Shown here piece after piece: positions 44,671 to 53,934 of a stretch of DNA of 64,000 nucleotides (the first letter of the stretch is position 1; every line of letters begins with the position of its first letter). Where the stretch lies: positions 365,758 through 429,757 of the forward strand of contig NZ_KE386814.1 of the NCBI RefSeq assembly GCF_000428905.1, read 5' to 3'. The stretch is from Brumicola pallidula DSM 14239 = ACAM 615 (GTDB lineage: Bacteria; Pseudomonadota; Gammaproteobacteria; Enterobacterales; Alteromonadaceae). A program made the translations under genes and the position numbers. The notes beneath the pieces are model-generated. The model did not search any database. It had not been told where the DNA came from and worked only from the letters and a program-made list of their open reading frames with translations.

Positions 44671-46149
44671 CTAGGCTTCGAACTTAGCAAGCTCGCTGTG
44701 CAGCGCTGCAATTTCACCTTTTAAATCCATCAGTTCTGAAAGATTAGCTTCAATATCTTTCACTTGAAGATTAGTCAAATCTGACAACTTTTTAGCTGAA
44801 CCAGAAATAGTAACGGACATCATAGATTGCTCTTCTGACGATGCCGCGACTGAACTGGTGTTTTGGCTTAATCTATCGATAAGGGTGTTTATTTCACCAA
44901 TACTCTTGCTCGCCTCAGTTGAGCCAGCGACGTTATCTTCAACGCGTTTTGCGCAAGCTGACATAATCGCGACAGCCTCAATAGAGCCTTCAATTAGCTT
45001 ACTGGTTATTTTGCCTATCTCTTCTGCATTTTGGCCTGTTTTAACAGATAAGGTTCTCACTTCATCAGCGACTACAGCAAAGCCTCGGCCATGCTCACCG
45101 GCTCTTGCAGACTCTATAGCGGCATTCAGTGCGAGTAAGTTTGTTTGATCAGAAATACTTTTAATTGCCGCCATCGCGGTATCAATCTTGTTACACATCG
45201 CGGATAAACTCTCGATTGAAGAGGCGGCGGTATCAATATCAGCTTTTAAATTTTTCGCATCGTTTGAATTTCTGTCAATAATACTTTTTGCACTGTTAGT
45301 TCCTTTACTCGCTTCTTGACTAAGATTATCAATATCAACCACGCTTCTGGACACTTCAGCATTTGCCAAGCTAACTTGCTCTAACGCCATTCTAATTTGC
45401 TCGACTTCACTTTGATTTTCTTTCGCCCTCATCATCGAACTATCTGAGCTTTCAGATAAGCTGTCAGATAGGTTCTTCGAATTATCGCCACTGGCTTTAA
45501 GGTTTATAACTAATGAGCGGATTGACGCGATTAACCGATTAAAGTCTTGAATAGATTTAGCATCACCTGTAACACTTTTACCGATGTTGATTTTATCTGT
45601 GCCGACAATTCCATCAACAGCGTTGCTTAACTCGAACCCTGATTTAGACTCCAACTCGCCACTGCGCGCAGAAATGGCAAGCACAATTCCCTCCGCGACA
45701 GCAAAGAATGCATGAACTGACAGCATTCCATAAGTTAGACGACCATCCTCAAAAAGATAAATTCCAGAAATAGAACTTTGTAACACAAAAAACAAGAAGT
45801 GATGCACTGCAACAACGGCGACCCCAGTGATGATGACCTTCCAGTCTCTATAGATACTTAAAAAAGCAAGCAGGGCAAATACGGCAAAGTGCATCTCAGT
45901 CAAGCCCATGAGTTGCTGAATATGCAATGCAGTGATTAATTGAGTACCAATCGCAACGACATGCCTCGTGGCTGCATTATAAGGACTTACTCTTGTCAAA
46001 ACTAATGGTAAAGCAACAATCAGTGTGCCCAGCGTTGCTCCGACAACCAACGTGTCGGTGAACAAACCAATTACAATTGTTGCAATCCACTGAATAAGAA
46101 GTACGCCAGTAAATATGTTGTTTGCCTCTTTGTGCCAGGGATAATTCAT
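44671..46149 (-). CDS. Methyl-accepting chemotaxis protein with six-helix membrane sensor
   Basis: 492 residues. The N-terminal 165 residues contain six hydrophobic helices with very short loops and several histidines ([23 protein letters not shown]), not the usual two-helix periplasmic sensor. Then a linker and the cytoplasmic signalling domain with the tip [35 protein letters not shown], flanked by methylation helices. It lacks a C-terminal CheR-tethering pentapeptide. Signals to CheA/CheW elsewhere; stimulus unknown, possibly membrane or energy state. Confidence 0.92.
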   Translation of the reverse strand: MNYPWHKEANNIFTGVLLIQWIATIVIGLFTDTLVVGATLGTLIVALPLVLTRVSPYNAATRHVVAIGTQLITALHIQQLMGLTEMHFAVFALLAFLSIYRDWKVIITGVAVVAVHHFLFFVLQSSISGIYLFEDGRLTYGMLSVHAFFAVAEGIVLAISARSGELESKSGFELSNAVDGIVGTDKINIGKSVTGDAKSIQDFNRLIASIRSLVINLKASGDNSKNLSDSLSESSDSSMMRAKENQSEVEQIRMALEQVSLANAEVSRSVVDIDNLSQEASKGTNSAKSIIDRNSNDAKNLKADIDTAASSIESLSAMCNKIDTAMAAIKSISDQTNLLALNAAIESARAGEHGRGFAVVADEVRTLSVKTGQNAEEIGKITSKLIEGSIEAVAIMSACAKRVEDNVAGSTEASKSIGEINTLIDRLSQNTSSVAASSEEQSMMSVTISGSAKKLSDLTNLQVKDIEANLSELMDLKGEIAALHSELAKFEA

Positions 46150-46376
46150 TCGCTTACCTTTACGTTCTATAGTTAATTGTTGTCGATTAATATTTAAGCA
46201 GAAAAACTATTGCCAGTAGTTATGCTTTATCTATGTATCGTATCGAAACAGCGTATACATTAATTTTATTTCATAGACGAAACAAGGTGCTACATATTAT
46301 CTATACGTCCTATATTAAAGCCGATGAGGTATAGACAAGCTGATAAAATAGACACTTCTTATTGTAATTCCGACGG
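46141..46376. repeat. Upstream region of the chemotaxis gene, copy U1 of a duplicated segment
   Basis: From just inside the chemotaxis gene start codon to about 46376, the sequence matches 47937-48150 at high identity (for example TTATGCTTTATCTATGTATC and GTATCGAAACAGCGTA are unchanged). It holds the chemotaxis gene promoter region on the minus strand and no gene of its own. The remaining gap to 46496 shows nothing else. Confidence 0.85.
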
Positions 46377-46496
46377 ATGGCAGAGTATAGGGAGGTGGGG
46401 GAACAGGTTGAATAAGGTAACTCGATCAAACAGAGTGAAGCAAACATCAAACTAATGTTTAGTATTACTTTTCATGCACTTAGATAACAGACATAA

Positions 46497-46541
46497 AAAA
46501 ACCAAGTTAATCGATAATTTCTATCTATTAGCTTGGTTTAA
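46497..46541. terminator. Intrinsic terminator of the fibro-slime PEP-CTERM gene
   Basis: AAACCAAGTTAATCGAT pairs imperfectly with ATCTATTAGCTTGGTTT around a short loop; T-rich on the minus-strand 3' side. It lies about 38 bases past the minus-strand gene at 46579. Confidence 0.75.
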
Positions 46542-46578
46542 TTTATAAGCCAATCAAACTTTATATATTATTTAACTA

Positions 46579-47322
46579 TCAGTTTTTATGTTGTCTCTTT
46601 CTCGACCATCCTAGTCCTAGTAAACTAAGACCTAACAATGCGATGCCAGAAGGTGCTGATGCCTGAACTAAAAGAGCCGATGTTGTGAAGTTGAAGTTTG
46701 ACTGAGTAGTTTGACGTTCAGCATGGAATATATCTAAGCTATAATTCTGTCCCGCCGTTAAGCCTAAATTATCAATACTAACACTACCACTAGCAGCACC
46801 ATGCACGCCGCCTAAATCAAGGACCAGTTGGTTATTAATATATACCCAAACGTCATCATCACCTGAAAACGAAAAATTTTCTCCGCCTACATACGTAAAT
46901 TGACTATTTATTTCAGTAGTGAAGTGATAATTATGACTTCTACCTTCATTTCCAAAGCCCAAACCGTCTATCGGAAAGTACGAGGAATTTGTATAACTGT
47001 AAATACCCGAGCCTGCAAATGTTTCCGCCGCTGCCAATGAAATTGAAAAGGCCTGATTAACCCCGGCAACATTGTTGTACCACTGATTAAAGTCAATTGC
47101 GTTGGTTAATGTCGTGCCGCCCACGTAAACAGGCTTTCCGTCAGGCCCTAAAGTACTTCCCACGAGACCAGTATAGACGGCATAAGGACCGCCATTTTGA
47201 AAGTTAGGATGGCTCGCCTGAAAATCTCTAACTGTTGCATTTAATGTAATGACGCTGGCCGCAGCCAGTCCGCTCGCCACCAACATTGTTAAACCTATTA
47301 ATTGCTTTATCATTTTTTGCAT
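46579..47322 (-). CDS. PEP-CTERM protein with fibro-slime domain
   Basis: About 247 residues from ATG 47322 (AGAGAA upstream); a longer reading from 47379 is not needed. Signal peptide (IGLTMLVASGLAAA), fibro-slime domain: ATVRDFQASHPNFQNGG near residue 28, FSFSGDDDVWVYINNQLVLD and LGGVHGAASGSVSIDNLGL, an acidic calcium-site-like loop, and the sorting tail APSGIALLGLSLLGLGW then SRKRQHKN. Fibro-slime domains occur in secreted adhesive or matrix proteins (Fibrobacter, Dictyostelium). Part of its 3' half is repeated, decayed, at 48152-48245. Confidence 0.9.
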   Translation of the reverse strand: MQKMIKQLIGLTMLVASGLAAASVITLNATVRDFQASHPNFQNGGPYAVYTGLVGSTLGPDGKPVYVGGTTLTNAIDFNQWYNNVAGVNQAFSISLAAAETFAGSGIYSYTNSSYFPIDGLGFGNEGRSHNYHFTTEINSQFTYVGGENFSFSGDDDVWVYINNQLVLDLGGVHGAASGSVSIDNLGLTAGQNYSLDIFHAERQTTQSNFNFTTSALLVQASAPSGIALLGLSLLGLGWSRKRQHKN

Positions 47323-47825
47323 AATAATTCTCTTTTCTATTGTAAATGTTAACAACCTATTTTTTTTGACTCTAAGCAAACAGCTGTTATTTGTTGAGTG
47401 CGTGCTTTAATATTAGTGATGCAAATTTTGAACCAGTTTTTAATTAATTGTTTTAATTGAGTATTTTTTTTTGTAAAAATATTATTGTATAAAAAGCTGA
47501 CACAGAATAGCAGTCTTCTGTTTATGGTCTATTTTTGCTAGCTGGCCATTGAAATCGATAGGCTGAGAGAACATGCCCTAGCGGGTCACCAGTAGCAGGA
47601 TTCGTGCAAGTGATAAACACGGATGAAAAAGCGTTGACTGTTGTCCAAACGGTTGGCTCCTCTAAAATTCGGAGCTACGAACATATTAAGCTGGATGCTA
47701 TTATATCGCATGACAGTCAAGCATGTTGCTATAGAGTTGTTATACTTAGGTTAATTAAAATTAAGACTCAGACATGTCTACACGAATAAGTGGACGTAAT
47801 AAAGCCAAACAATTTAGGATGTCGC

Positions 47826-47930
47826 ATGCTCTACGGAAAAGAAACAAAAAAAGCGCTAGATAACTTTCCTATTAGCGGAATAACCATGCCAACAGATTTT
47901 ATTCACAGCTTGGCAATGATCAAAAAAACC
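47826..47930 (+). pseudogene. Truncated copy of the fumC 5' end
   Basis: The first 35 codons of fumC (from the second ATG at 49783) are repeated here with about four base differences in 105, beginning MLYGKETKKALDNFPISGIT. After codon 35 the similarity stops abruptly and the frame ends at TGA; the next base starts the second copy of the chemotaxis upstream region. This is the junction of a tandem duplication. The gap 47323-47825 before it holds no other gene I can support. Confidence 0.9.
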
Positions 47931-47936
47931 TGAATT

Positions 47937-48150
47937 TATTCGCTTACCTTTACGTTCTGTCATTAATTACTGTCGTTGAGTATTTAAGCCTAAGAACTAT
48001 TGCCAGTAGTTATGCTTTATCTATGTATCGTATCGAAACAGCGTACACATTAATTTTATTTCATAGACGAAACACGGTGCTACATATTATCTAAACGCTG
48101 TATATTAAAGCCGATGAGGCATTGATAAGCTGTTAAAATAAACAATTAAC
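47937..48150. repeat. Copy U2 of the chemotaxis-gene upstream region
   Basis: Matches 46149-46370 over its whole length with scattered substitutions, including the strongly conserved core GTTATGCTTTATCTATGTAT. There is no chemotaxis coding sequence next to it: it abuts the fumC fragment directly. Confidence 0.9.
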
Positions 48151-48151
48151 A

Positions 48152-48245
48152 TTGTGAAGTTCAGATTTGAATATGTCATCGAGTTTCAGCATGGAATATA
48201 TCCGAGCTATAATGCTGTCCTATCCTTAGGCTTAAACTATTTATA
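48152..48245 (-). pseudogene. Decayed fragment of the fibro-slime PEP-CTERM gene
   Basis: GTTTCAGCATGGAATATATC and the following CGAGCTATAATGCTGTCCT correspond to the minus-strand coding sequence at about 46684-46776 (the LTAGQNYSLDIFHAERQ part). Flanking bases align only loosely and no frame survives. A weaker match continues at 48405-48460 with the stretch upstream of the intact gene (47480-47530). Between 48245 and 48680 I see nothing else. Confidence 0.7.
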
Positions 48246-48679
48246 TGACTCTTGACCTCCAGAACCTGGCGCATTTGGTAATGCATCGAATCTATTCTCT
48301 TTACTCTGTTGCTACCCGTGGTCTTTGGTTTAATTGTTATCGCGTTATCTGCTGTTGGCTTGTTGGTATCAAAATAAGTGTTGTTTGAATATAAATCGAA
48401 ATTTTTACTACAGCCAAGCTGACACAGCGTAAACAGTATGGTGTCAGTTTTCTTTACAACAGCGTCAACCGCCCTGGCTTTAAGAACCTGAGCAATGACG
48501 ATAAAAGTAAAATAAATAGTGTCTAGAATTTTTACACTCTAAAATATAAATTCATAAAATACATCCTTACTTTTCATTAATTCATTGTTTTTATTGCTTT
48601 ATTTTTATTTGGCACAGAACGTGCTACATGTTTTGATAAGCAATACTTATTAGTGAAAAATAAGATTTGTTAATTAAAC

Positions 48680-48765
48680 ACATAAACAAGCCAAACCTGT
48701 TGTGAAGTAGGGACGGAAAGCCAAGGGCCTTAGGATAGTAAAAGGTAGCCTAGCTGCATTAAGAG
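48680..48765 (+). ncRNA. Cyclic di-GMP-I (GEMM-I) riboswitch
   Basis: The conserved blocks appear in order: GCCAAACC, a hairpin CCUGUU-GUGA-AGUAGG with a GNRA tetraloop, GGGACGGAAAGCC (consensus GGGACGCAAAGCC), GGGCCU, then AGGUAGCC-AGCUGC (consensus AGGUAGCCgGGUUGCC) forming the tetraloop-receptor hairpin. It ends about 20 bases before the PEP-CTERM start codon; the AAGGGGA ribosome binding site follows directly, so the switch probably acts at translation or by a short terminator/antiterminator choice. The P1 helix is short and one core base differs from consensus. Confidence 0.82.
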
Positions 48766-48785
48766 CACTTACTAAGGGGATATTT

Positions 48786-49514
48786 ATGAGCTTCAAAAAA
48801 ATTCTAATCGCGGCGAGCCTTGTTATTGCAACAGCCGGTGCGAACGCAACAATTATTCAAGGTAATAGCTTACAAGGCATATTGAACGATTTTACTGTTG
48901 GTGGTAACTCTAGTGTTGACGTTAACACTGACCAAGCTAGTCCAGATGAAATCTGGGAAAGTACTGATTCAGGTATTACACCAGTTCGTTTCGTTGCCGA
49001 AATGGCAGGTAACGCTAGCCAAAATAGTTTTGGTATATATGACCCAAGTAATATTAACAATTTCTTTGAAATATTTTCTGGTAGTCAGACAAACGGTAGT
49101 AGAACAGTTTTTGAAATAATGGGTGATGGCAGCATATTCCAGAACGTCGTGACAGATACTGGTGTTAACTTCAATGGAACGACATTCGGATTTTATATTG
49201 GGACGCCAACCACAACGTTTTATTCTGAAGCAAGCAAAAACGGTCTTGATGGTTATGACCAAATGGTAGCATTCCAAGGTAAGGGTTCTGATAGAATTCA
49301 ACTTCCAGGGGCAAATCAAACAACTTGGACTCAGGGCGGTTGGTTACTAGCATTTGAAGACATTCTGTACAGCCGCAGCGATAAAGATTTCAACGATATG
49401 GTAATATTTGTTGAATCAGCTAAGCCTGTTCCAGCTCCAACTACGCTAGCATTGTTGGGCCTTGGTTTAGCCGGTTTAGGTTTTGCAAGACGCAGAAAAA
49501 ATAACGCAAAGTAA
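48786..49514 (+). CDS. PEP-CTERM protein with DUF4114 domain
   Basis: 242 residues: signal peptide (ILIAASLVIATAGANA), beta-rich body, DUF4114 end GGWLLAFEDILYSRSDKDFNDMVIFVE (acidic residues likely bind calcium) and the sorting tail VPAPTTLALLGLGLAGLGFA then RRRKNNAK. Strong ribosome binding site AAGGGGA. It is headed by a c-di-GMP riboswitch, so its production should follow the cell's c-di-GMP level, as expected of an adhesive or matrix protein. A very strong terminator follows. Confidence 0.92.
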   Translation: MSFKKILIAASLVIATAGANATIIQGNSLQGILNDFTVGGNSSVDVNTDQASPDEIWESTDSGITPVRFVAEMAGNASQNSFGIYDPSNINNFFEIFSGSQTNGSRTVFEIMGDGSIFQNVVTDTGVNFNGTTFGFYIGTPTTTFYSEASKNGLDGYDQMVAFQGKGSDRIQLPGANQTTWTQGGWLLAFEDILYSRSDKDFNDMVIFVESAKPVPAPTTLALLGLGLAGLGFARRRKNNAK

Positions 49515-49560
49515 TGTTGTAAGGTAGTTGTTCATCAGCAACAACTCTGACCAACTTGAA

Positions 49561-49600
49561 AACCCCATCAATTTTTAATTGATGGGGTTTTTTATTTTTT
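49561..49600 (+). terminator. Intrinsic terminator
   Basis: AACCCCATCAAT pairs perfectly with ATTGATGGGGTT around TTTTA, followed by a long T run. 47 bases after the DUF4114 PEP-CTERM stop. Confidence 0.95.
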
Positions 49601-49779
49601 TCCTCTGAATATCGTCTCCAACTCAACATTGCAATGCCCAAATAAAACGGTTCATTCGCCCCGTCGTCGTCGCTAGGAGCCGAAGTCCTTGTGTTATTCT
49701 TTGTTCTGAAATCAAGTTCGTTTGTACTAAAACTCGTTTGTGTGTTTATATCAATAGTCTTGTTAAGCCCTTAGGACCG

Positions 49780-51090
49780 ATGATGCTTTACGGAAAAGAA
49801 ACAAAAAAAGCGCTAGATAATTTTCCTATTAGCGGAATAACCATGCCAACAGATTTTATTCACAGCTTGGCTATGATCAAAAAAGCCTGTGCAGGTGCAA
49901 ACCAAAAGACAGGAAAGCTCGATAGTAAACGAGTAAAAGCGATAAAGGCTGCTGCAACCGAGGTAATTAATGGGCAGCATGATGAGCAGTTTGTGTTAGA
50001 TGTTTTTCAAACGGGGTCTGGCACTAGCACAAATATGAACATGAACGAGGTACTTAGCGAGCTTTGTCGATCTGAATATGGTGAAATAGTACACCCTAAT
50101 GATCACGTTAACATGAGCCAAAGTTCAAATGACACTATTCCTAGTGCTATTCATGTCAGCGTTTATTCAGGCTTGAAAAATAATCTCATTCCCAGCCTTC
50201 GGCTTCTCAGCGATGCGTTAATGACTCGCAGCAACTCTCTTCAAACAACCATAAAAACCGGGCGCACCCATTTAATGGATGCACTTCCTATGACTATGGG
50301 ACAAGAATTAGGCGCTTGGCAAAAGCAAATCGTCAATAATATTGAAAGGTTAGAATCGAGTTACAGTCGGCTTGGTAAGCTCGCACTCGGTGGTTCAGCT
50401 ATTGGTACAGGCTTAAATTCTAGCTCTGCATTTAGTGCTTCAGCATGTGCTGAGTTGAGTGAAATTACGGGCATTACATTTTCTCCAAACGATAACTTTT
50501 TCGAAGCAATCAGTTGTCAAGACACGGCAGTAGAAGTTAGTGGTCATCTCAAAACATTAGCAACGTCGCTGATGAAAATCAGTAACGACATACGCTGGCA
50601 AAACAGTGGGCCGTTGGCCGGACTGGGCGAAATTACCTTACCTGAATTACAGGCAGGCAGCAGCATAATGCCTGGCAAGGTCAATCCTGTTATTCCAGAA
50701 GCGGTTTGTATGGCTTGCGCGCAAGTTATTGGCAATGACATGACAATCACGATTGCCGGCCAAGGTGGTAACTTTCAACTTAATACCTATTTGCCAGTAA
50801 TAGCCTATAATTTACTGCAGAGCATCAATATTTTAGCCAATAGCGCAAAACTATTAGTTACCAAGGTGATTTTAACATTCGAGGTAAACCAAGAAAATTT
50901 GCAAAGTGTATTGGCATATAATCCGATTTTAGTGACGGCTTTAAACAGTCTTATCGGATATGAAAAAGCCGCTGAAATAGCAAAGCGGGCCTATACTACT
51001 AAAAGGCCGATTATAGATGTAGCAAAAGAAATGACCGATATAGACCCTCAAGAACTGAGTAAGTTACTGGATCCTAAAAACTTAGTTTAG
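49780..51090 (+). CDS. fumC: Class II fumarate hydratase (fumarase/aspartase superfamily)
   Basis: 436 residues from ATG 49780, preceded by TTAGGA. Superfamily motifs: QTGSGTSTNMNMNEV, SSNDTIPSAIH, KTGRTHLMDALPMTMGQE with the catalytic histidine, GGSAIGTGLN and the signature loop GSSIMPGKVNPVIPE with the catalytic serine. The protein lacks about 18 residues of the usual N-terminus (starts at the LYGKET position). A TTG at 49738 could extend it by 14 residues. Next to acnA and an isocitrate dehydrogenase gene, so fumarase is the best call; aspartase is less likely. Confidence 0.85.
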   Translation: MMLYGKETKKALDNFPISGITMPTDFIHSLAMIKKACAGANQKTGKLDSKRVKAIKAAATEVINGQHDEQFVLDVFQTGSGTSTNMNMNEVLSELCRSEYGEIVHPNDHVNMSQSSNDTIPSAIHVSVYSGLKNNLIPSLRLLSDALMTRSNSLQTTIKTGRTHLMDALPMTMGQELGAWQKQIVNNIERLESSYSRLGKLALGGSAIGTGLNSSSAFSASACAELSEITGITFSPNDNFFEAISCQDTAVEVSGHLKTLATSLMKISNDIRWQNSGPLAGLGEITLPELQAGSSIMPGKVNPVIPEAVCMACAQVIGNDMTITIAGQGGNFQLNTYLPVIAYNLLQSINILANSAKLLVTKVILTFEVNQENLQSVLAYNPILVTALNSLIGYEKAAEIAKRAYTTKRPIIDVAKEMTDIDPQELSKLLDPKNLV

Positions 51091-51136
51091 CTGTTAAGCG
51101 TTAGAGTGAAAATTTCAAACAAAATAAGGAACCAAA

Positions 51137-53848
51137 GTGAAGTCATCAAATAAATATATATCCGTACTTTCTGTGCAAGATAAAAACTATCAATATTTTG
51201 ATTTATCCAGTGCAGGTACCAACATCAAACGACTACCTCTGACGGCTAAAATTTTGTTAGAAAATTTACTCCGTCATAGTAATGAACAATATGTCCAGCC
51301 AGAAGATATTCAAACCCTAGCAAAGTGGGATACAAACTCTTCATCCCAGACTGAAATCGCTTTTGTACCATCCCGGGTTATATTACAAGATTTTACTGGT
51401 GTACCCGCGATAGTAGACTTGGCTGCCATGCGAGATGCAATGCTAGATTTAGGCGGCGACCCTAATAAAATAAATCCACTTAAACCGGTAGACTTAGTTA
51501 TTGACCATTCCATTATGGTGGATGAGTTTGGTAGTAAAGATTCATTTAAAAATAATACTGAAATTGAAGTTAAGCGCAATAAAGAGCGCTATCAATTTTT
51601 GAAGTGGGGCCAAAGCGCTTTCAGTAATTTTAAAGTGGTACCGCCAGGAAAAGGCATTGTGCACCAAGTGAATTTAGAATACTTGGCGCGAGTCACTTTT
51701 GTTGAAGAGCAGCAAGACGCGTTGGTTTTGTTTCCTGATACGCTCGTTGGGACTGATTCTCACACCACCATGATTAATGGTTTAGGTGTCCTTGGCTGGG
51801 GCGTTGGTGGTATTGAAGCTGAAGCTGCAATGCTTGGCCAACCGGTAACCATGTTAATACCAGAAGTCATCGGTATGCAGTTGACCGGTAAATTACCCGC
51901 GGGCACGACAGCCACTGATTTAGTATTGGCCGTTACCCAACAGTTGCGAGCATTTGGTGTTGTTGGCAAGTTTGTTGAATTTTTTGGTGCTGGGGTAAAA
52001 CACTTAACCGTTGCGGATCGTGCAACAATAGCCAATATGTCGCCCGAATATGGCGCAACCTGTGGTTTATTTCCGATTGATGAACAGACCAGTAAGTACC
52101 TTGCATTGACCGGACGCAGTCAACAGCAAATTGATATAATAGAAGCTTATTCCAAAGCGCAAGGAATGTGGGGCAGTGAAGCTCAGGAAGATGCCGAATA
52201 CCACGCTACTTTAACGCTTAATTTGAGTGAAGTGGTGCCGGCTATTGCAGGACCTAAAAGACCACAAGATAGAATTGATTTAGACCATGCATCATCCGCA
52301 TTTAAAGCATGGATAGAGGAGCAAAAAGCTCTGGCTATTGCCCCCGATGATACTCAGCAAGGTCGCTTTGATAGTGAAGGTGGTCCTTTAAGAGAAACAC
52401 CAAAAAATAGCGTTTCTTGTCATTTGAATGGGCAGGATTTTGAACTGAATGAAGGCGCTGTGGTCATCGCTGCTATCACCAGTTGCACCAATACGTCTAA
52501 TCCATCGGTGTTGGTGGCCGCTGCATTAGTGGCAAAAAAAGCCAACGAACTGGGTCTGAAGGTTAAACCTTGGGTAAAAACTAGTTTCGCACCGGGTTCA
52601 CAGGTAGTAACCGAATATTTAGATAAAGCCGGTTTGTCTAAAGAACTCGATACAATGGGCTTCAACTTAGTGGGTTATGGCTGTACCACTTGTATCGGTA
52701 ACTCCGGGCCATTACCAGAACCTATTTCCGAGGCCATAAGAGAAGGCCAATTAACGGTGACGGCAGTGTTATCAGGTAACCGTAACTTTGAGGGTAGAAT
52801 ACACGCTGAGGTAAAAGCTAACTATTTGGCTTCGCCGCCATTAGTGGTTGCTTACGCTATTGCAGGTAACATGAATATCGATATTACCAAAGAACCTCTG
52901 GGCACTAGTCACGACGGCAAACCGGTTTATCTTAGGGATTTATGGCCAAGCCAAGAAAGTATTCAGAGCATCGTGACAGACGTCGTCAACGAAGCTATGT
53001 TTACCGATAAGTACGGCAGTATTTATGACGGCGGCGACGTATGGCAAAACCTCGAAACGGTTGATGCAAATATTTATGACTGGCCTGATAGCAGCTATGT
53101 AAAAAAACCCAGCTTTTTTACCAATATGCAGGCTAAGCCTGAACCGGTAAAAGCGATTGAAAAAGCGCGCTGTTTATTAAAGTTGGCTGATAGTGTTACC
53201 ACCGACCATATCTCGCCAGCGGGTGCAATTGGCAACGATACGCCTGCAGCTGAATATTTGCGTGCCAATCACGTTGAGCCAAAAGATTTTAACTCGTATG
53301 GTTCGCGTCGCGGTAATCACGAAGTAATGATGCGAGGCACGTTCGCTAATGTCAGGTTACGTAATGAATTAGCGCCTGGTACGGAAGGCGGTTTCACCCG
53401 CAAGCAACCCAGTGGTGAACAAATGACTGTGTTTGACGCGGCGCAGCAATATATCGCTGATGATGTGCCTACTATTGTTATTGCGGGTAAAGAATATGGA
53501 ACCGGGAGTTCTCGAGATTGGGCGGCAAAAGGCCCACTATTGCTGGGTGTAAAGGCCGCAATTGCAGAAACTTACGAACGTATTCATCGCTCTAATCTTA
53601 TTGGTATGGGTATTTTACCCTTGCAGTTTTTACCAGGGGAAGGAGCGCATACTTATAAGTTAGACGGCACCGAGCAGTTTTCTATCGAAGCGGTCAAAGC
53701 TAAGCAAAAGCAAGCCAAGGTTAAGGTACTAAGAGAAGATGGTAGTGAATTCAGTTTTGATACCGATATTCGTATTGATACGCCAAATGAGTTCGAATAC
53801 TTCCGCCATGGAGGGATCCTGCAGTACGTGATCCGCTCACTACTGTAA
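51137..53848 (+). CDS. acnA: Aconitate hydratase A
   Basis: 903 residues, full-length AcnA/IRP1-type aconitase interconverting citrate and isocitrate. The [4Fe-4S] cysteines are in AAITSCTNTSNPSV and GYGCTTCIGNSGPL; other landmarks are LVGTDSHTTMINGLGVLGWGVGGIEAE, the swivel-domain GSRRGNHEVMMRGTFANVRL and GKEYGTGSSRDWAAKGP with the catalytic arginine/serine. Starts with GTG 51137 after AAGGA, 46 bases behind fumC, hence an operon. Terminator at 53866. Confidence 0.97.
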   Translation: MKSSNKYISVLSVQDKNYQYFDLSSAGTNIKRLPLTAKILLENLLRHSNEQYVQPEDIQTLAKWDTNSSSQTEIAFVPSRVILQDFTGVPAIVDLAAMRDAMLDLGGDPNKINPLKPVDLVIDHSIMVDEFGSKDSFKNNTEIEVKRNKERYQFLKWGQSAFSNFKVVPPGKGIVHQVNLEYLARVTFVEEQQDALVLFPDTLVGTDSHTTMINGLGVLGWGVGGIEAEAAMLGQPVTMLIPEVIGMQLTGKLPAGTTATDLVLAVTQQLRAFGVVGKFVEFFGAGVKHLTVADRATIANMSPEYGATCGLFPIDEQTSKYLALTGRSQQQIDIIEAYSKAQGMWGSEAQEDAEYHATLTLNLSEVVPAIAGPKRPQDRIDLDHASSAFKAWIEEQKALAIAPDDTQQGRFDSEGGPLRETPKNSVSCHLNGQDFELNEGAVVIAAITSCTNTSNPSVLVAAALVAKKANELGLKVKPWVKTSFAPGSQVVTEYLDKAGLSKELDTMGFNLVGYGCTTCIGNSGPLPEPISEAIREGQLTVTAVLSGNRNFEGRIHAEVKANYLASPPLVVAYAIAGNMNIDITKEPLGTSHDGKPVYLRDLWPSQESIQSIVTDVVNEAMFTDKYGSIYDGGDVWQNLETVDANIYDWPDSSYVKKPSFFTNMQAKPEPVKAIEKARCLLKLADSVTTDHISPAGAIGNDTPAAEYLRANHVEPKDFNSYGSRRGNHEVMMRGTFANVRLRNELAPGTEGGFTRKQPSGEQMTVFDAAQQYIADDVPTIVIAGKEYGTGSSRDWAAKGPLLLGVKAAIAETYERIHRSNLIGMGILPLQFLPGEGAHTYKLDGTEQFSIEAVKAKQKQAKVKVLREDGSEFSFDTDIRIDTPNEFEYFRHGGILQYVIRSLL

Positions 53849-53865
53849 ACAAAATAGCGTAGATT

Positions 53866-53909
53866 AAGGCTCTCAATTCTAGTCGATACAATGAGTTGAG
53901 AGCCTTTTT
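53866..53909. terminator. Bidirectional intrinsic terminator between acnA and the isocitrate dehydrogenase gene
   Basis: AAGGCTCTCAA pairs perfectly with TTGAGAGCCTT around an approximately 19-base loop, T run following; placed between two convergent genes. Confidence 0.9.
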
Positions 53910-53934
53910 AATATGCCAAGTGCGTTCTAATAAC

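Noticed and set aside
47125-47145. A GGAAAGCC-containing stretch on the minus strand resembling part of the c-di-GMP riboswitch.
   Set aside because: It lies within the fibro-slime coding sequence and lacks all other aptamer blocks.
47604-47789. A plus-strand frame of 61 codons ahead of the fumC fragment.
   Set aside because: It starts at GTG without a ribosome binding site and has no similarity or domain pattern that I recognise.
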